Below are positions 31,804 to 32,173 of a stretch of 32,173 nucleotides of DNA, piece by piece; the stretch's first letter is position 1, and each line of letters opens with the position of its first letter. The DNA is from Pseudomonadota bacterium (lineage in GTDB: Bacteria; Myxococcota_A; Polyangia; Polyangiales; Polyangiaceae). The stretch is taken from positions 1 to 32,173 of the forward strand of contig JAEWRL010000223.1 in the NCBI GenBank assembly GCA_023398955.1, written 5' to 3'. The notes under the pieces are model-generated. The model did not search any database. It saw only the letters and a list, made by a program, of their open reading frames with translations, and was not told the origin of the DNA. The position numbers and the translations under genes were made by a program.

Positions 31804-32173
31804 GGCAAGCCACTCTCCACCATTCAACCAAGATTTCGCGCGCCCCCCAGCACATGGACGCTGAATCCTGCGGAATTCCGGCTGTTCATCCCGCGGTCTG
31901 GCGCGCGTGGCTTCATCCATGAGGTGAAGTAGCGGCTACCCGCCGGAGCTGTCGATCGATCGTCCGCTCTAGGGTCTTCAGCGCTCGGGAGAAATGACCC
32001 AGGCTTGGCGCGCGCCAACAGCCGGCTACCCGGTGACGCGGCTGTGGATAGCGCACAACCTGGGACCGAGTTCGGGCGCCCCAGAGGAACGGGCACGCTC
32101 GAGAGTCAAAGCGCGACCCTGGCGCAGACGCTCGGCGGACAGAGCCGTCGCGGCACCGCGCCTGCGCCCGCGG
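31804..32173. other. right-edge stretch without a recognisable gene
   Basis: These 370 bases contain the presumed leader of the small minus-strand gene and otherwise show no frame with family similarity on either strand. The last 70 bases are very GC-rich; a gene entering from outside the window cannot be excluded. Confidence 0.4.

Overview
The window looks like a chromosomal segment of a high-GC myxobacterium (phylum Myxococcota, most likely class Polyangia). This is inferred from strong G/C preference at third codon positions, several secreted lipoproteins with long Gly/Ala/Ser-rich stalks, Cys-rich tracts of the CGDGTC/HCGACG type, a sigma-54 activator, and large fused glycan enzymes. No rRNA, tRNA, CRISPR array or intact mobile element was seen.

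Layout. 1-1138: the 3' end of an HNH endonuclease gene, an IS21-end-like remnant, a small conserved hypothetical gene and a 66-67 bp tandem duplication. 1139-4435: a three-gene unit of a GT21 (ceramide-glucosyltransferase/HpnI-like) enzyme, a GT28/MGDG-synthase-like glycosyltransferase and an LpxH-like metallophosphoesterase, probably a glycolipid module. 4587-5933: a DUF1554 lipoprotein. 6143-6570 (minus strand): a guanidinium exporter gene (gdx/sugE) with a promoter, a recognisable guanidine-III riboswitch and a strong Shine-Dalgarno sequence. 6700-19324: a glycan assembly and tailoring locus with unusual multidomain proteins: a GT2-serine acetyltransferase-like fusion, a methyltransferase-kinase-like fusion (WbdD-like layout), a methyltransferase-GT2-GT4 fusion of about 1093 residues, a TPR-methyltransferase, two radical SAM/SPASM proteins and a small degenerate methyltransferase. 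19569-22771: a subtilase lipoprotein convergent with an ice-binding-fold (DUF3494) lipoprotein whose stalk is eighteen copies of an 18-bp repeat. 23084-25103: a small VLRF1/eRF1-like 'translational machinery' protein and an NtrC-type sigma-54 activator whose receiver domain lacks the phosphoacceptor Asp. 25472-27998: an MBOAT acyltransferase with an SGNH hydrolase, a typical polysaccharide O-acetylation pair. 28005-31357: two divergently transcribed stalked lipoproteins (Cys-rich and lamin-tail). The right end holds at most one small hypothetical gene.

How the genes may work together. The central locus has the chain-building, methylating, possibly phosphorylating and acetylating activities needed to make and cap a surface polysaccharide, plus two radical SAM enzymes that could perform an unusual sugar or peptide modification. 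The MBOAT/SGNH pair could O-acetylate the same or another exopolysaccharide. The left-hand module would make glycolipids, and the lipoproteins are likely outer-membrane surface or secreted components. The joint action of these genes is inference from proximity; domain assignments rest on motifs read in the translations. The best candidates for something undescribed are the radical SAM-containing glycan locus (6700-19324) and the methyltransferase-kinase fusion within it.
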